Shown here: piece by piece, positions 62,744 to 64,000 of the stretch
Layout of the letters: each line of letters begins with the position of its first letter
Position numbering within the stretch: position 1 is the stretch's first letter
Assembly: GCF_000737325.1 (NCBI RefSeq)
Contig: NZ_CP011125.1
Coordinates: forward strand, 3,162,001 to 3,226,000
Origin: Sandaracinus amylolyticus
GTDB lineage: Bacteria; Myxococcota_A; Polyangia; Polyangiales; Sandaracinaceae
DNA: 64,000 bases
Reading direction: 5' to 3'
Program-made: the position numbers and the translations under genes
Notes under the pieces: generated by a model
What the model saw: the letters and a program-made list of their open reading frames with translations, nothing else
What the model was told of the DNA's origin: nothing
Databases searched by the model: none

Positions 62744-63517
62744 TCACCCGCCGTAGCGCAGCAGCGTCGCGGCGTCGTCGGTCTCGGGCGCGTGGCCCAT
62801 GATGAAGTCGCGCACCTGCGGGTTGTCGGTCGAGCGCGCGTCGTCGACGGTGCCGGACCACACGACGTAGCCCTTGTGGATCATCGCGATGCGATCGCTG
62901 ATCTCGAACGCGCTCTCCATGTCGTGGGTGACGACGATCGAGGTCACGTTGAGCAGCTTCTTGGTCTCGACGATCAGCTGGTTGATGCGCTCGGTGTTGA
63001 TCGGATCGAGGCCGGTCGTCGGCTCGTCGTAGAGCAGCACCTGCGGGCGGATCGCGATCGCGCGCGCCAGGCCGACGCGCTTGCGCTGGCCGCCCGAGAG
63101 CGACGTCGGCATCGAGCGCTGGGTGCCCGGCAGGCCGACGTCCTCGAGCGCCTTGGCGACGCGCTCCTCGATCTCGTTCTCGGGCAGCCGCTCGTGCTCG
63201 CGCAGGCCGTACGCGACGTTGTCGTAGACGCTCATCGAGTCGAAGAGCGCCGCGCCCTGGAAGAGCATGCCGATGCGGCGGCGGATCGCGGGGAACTCGC
63301 GCTCGCCCTTGTCGTCGATGCGCTTCCCGTCGAACGTGATGGTGCCGCCGTCGGCGCGCAGCAGGCCGATCAGCATCTTGAGCATGACGCTCTTGCCCAT
63401 GCCCGAGCCGCCGATGATCGTGAGCGACTCGCCCGCGTGGACGTCGAGGTGCAGATCCTCGTAGACCACCTTCGGGCCGAACACCTTGCGGACGTTGCGG
63501 AACTCGATCAGCGCCAC
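62744..63517 (-). CDS. MlaF-type ABC transporter ATP-binding protein
   Basis: 257-residue cytosolic ATPase driving MCE-type lipid transport. Start GTG at 63517 (VALIEFRNVRKVFGPKVVYEDL). Walker A GGSGMGKSV (about 39-47), Q-loop MLFQGAALFDSMSVYDNVAYGL, signature LSGGQRKRVGLARAIA, Walker B VLLYDEPTTGLDP, and H-loop VTHDMES. The FQGAALFDSM part with the C-terminal DFIMG is specific to MlaF/MkI. The upstream gene is divergent, so the permease MlaE is encoded elsewhere. Confidence 0.93.
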   Translation of the reverse strand: MALIEFRNVRKVFGPKVVYEDLHLDVHAGESLTIIGGSGMGKSVMLKMLIGLLRADGGTITFDGKRIDDKGEREFPAIRRRIGMLFQGAALFDSMSVYDNVAYGLREHERLPENEIEERVAKALEDVGLPGTQRSMPTSLSGGQRKRVGLARAIAIRPQVLLYDEPTTGLDPINTERINQLIVETKKLLNVTSIVVTHDMESAFEISDRIAMIHKGYVVWSGTVDDARSTDNPQVRDFIMGHAPETDDAATLLRYGG

Positions 63518-63944
63518 GGCGGCGAGCCTAGCACTCGTGCTCTCCTGCACGGGGGAGCGCGACGAGCTCGACGCGGAGCGCGCCGTCGAGATCGCGCGCG
63601 AGCACGCCGAGGAGATGGACGCGTTCGAGCGCTGGGCGCGCCGCGTCGCGGCGGCGGACACGACGTTCCCGAGCCGCGCGGCGCTCGAGGAGGCGACGTT
63701 CGCGCCGGTGCGCAGAGAAGAAGGCGTGGTCGGCGCGTGGGTGGAGCGCGACGGGCCCGATCCGTGGTCGCTCGCGATGCGCCGGCGCGACGCGGTGCCG
63801 GGCGATCTCGAGTGGCGCCGGGCGCGGCTCGGCGGGCTCGAGGAGTACGAGGTCGCCGTCGTCGGCGCGCGCCGCTACGTGCGCGCACGGAGCGAGACGA
63901 CCGGCGGTGCGATGTTGATCGTGACGCTCGCGTTCGAGCCGTGA
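63486..63944 (+). CDS. Small putative lipoprotein overlapping the mlaF start
   Basis: 152-residue frame from TTG at 63486 (or 63495). RNSISATAASLALVLSC is a good lipoprotein signal peptide with lipobox LVLSC. The body (VEIAREHAEEMDAFERWARRVAAADTTFPSRAALEE, then EEYEVAVVGARRYVRARSETTGG) is helical then beta. It overlaps the 5' end of the divergent mlaF gene by about 30 bases, which is unusual; if the start is later, the signal peptide would be lost. Function unknown. Confidence 0.6.
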   Translation: MRTLRNSISATAASLALVLSCTGERDELDAERAVEIAREHAEEMDAFERWARRVAAADTTFPSRAALEEATFAPVRREEGVVGAWVERDGPDPWSLAMRRRDAVPGDLEWRRARLGGLEEYEVAVVGARRYVRARSETTGGAMLIVTLAFEP

Positions 63945-63970
63945 TCGCGACGGAGGGCGTGACCGCAGGC

Positions 63971-64000
63971 TCACGCGTCGGGCTCGCCGTCGAGCTCGGG
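63971..64000 (-). CDS. Possible C-terminal end of a gene entering from the right
   Basis: Minus-strand frame PELDGEPDA followed by a TGA at 63973-63971. Only nine codons are visible. It is convergent with the 63486 gene, 26 bp away. Nothing can be said of function. Confidence 0.3.
   Translation of the reverse strand, partial: PELDGEPDA

Overview
The window is a very GC-rich bacterial chromosome segment with strong G/C preference at third codon positions. It most resembles a myxobacterium, probably of the Polyangiales and Sandaracinus-like (inference). The signs are a MYXO-CTERM-type sorting signal, many lipoproteins with Asp/Ala/Gly-rich linkers and Cys-rich repeats, a Ser/Thr kinase between two zinc-ribbon/FHA proteins, TPR, PEGA and HEAT proteins, and a Lys/Ala-rich histone-like protein. 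I found no tRNA, rRNA, CRISPR array, prophage or replication origin.

Layout. 1-3713 (minus): a rhomboid-like membrane protein, an ABC-2 permease, a TPR membrane protein and murA, which runs off the left edge. 3980-10432: small heat-shock protein, 2-oxoglutarate dehydrogenase E1, AidB-type acyl-CoA dehydrogenase and a Cys-motif protein. 10469-10726: a 43-bp tandem array. 10785-15288 (minus): apolipoprotein N-acyltransferase, a diacylglycerol-kinase-like lipid kinase, a lipoprotein and a metallophosphoesterase. 15520-25106 (plus): a run of secreted or lipid-anchored proteins. 25161-30963 (plus): a LysR regulator, then a tight cassette of two unrecognised proteins and an ATP-dependent-ligase-like nucleotidyltransferase, then a stand-alone DNA methyltransferase and a small protein. 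31115-38270 (minus): three lipoproteins; the largest looks like two exported proteins fused in frame. 38421-42112 (minus): PfkB kinase, MTA phosphorylase, Ppx/GppA phosphatase and an OmpA-like lipoprotein. 42506-42799: histone-like protein behind an AT-rich promoter region. 42997-46727: NFACT/RqcH-like protein, a frameshifted IS110-family element and a DUF72-like protein with a polyacidic tail. 46853-58673: Cys-rich lipoprotein, a giant TPR/HEAT protein, the FHA-kinase-FHA group, an alpha/beta hydrolase, a ribbon-helix-helix protein and a CtpA-type protease. 58669-61302: very repetitive intergenic DNA around a von Willebrand A lipoprotein. 61321-63944: MlaD and MlaF, plus a lipoprotein that overlaps mlaF at its 5' end.

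How it fits together. Much of the window concerns the envelope: murA makes peptidoglycan precursor, lnt finishes the many lipoproteins, MlaD/MlaF move phospholipid, and OmpA ties the outer membrane to the wall. The metabolic genes are ordinary. The least explained parts are the ligase-like cassette with its methyltransferase neighbour, the intergenic arrays with periods of 42-43 bp (close to four helical turns), a dispersed palindromic repeat family, and the MYXO-CTERM/lipobox fusion.
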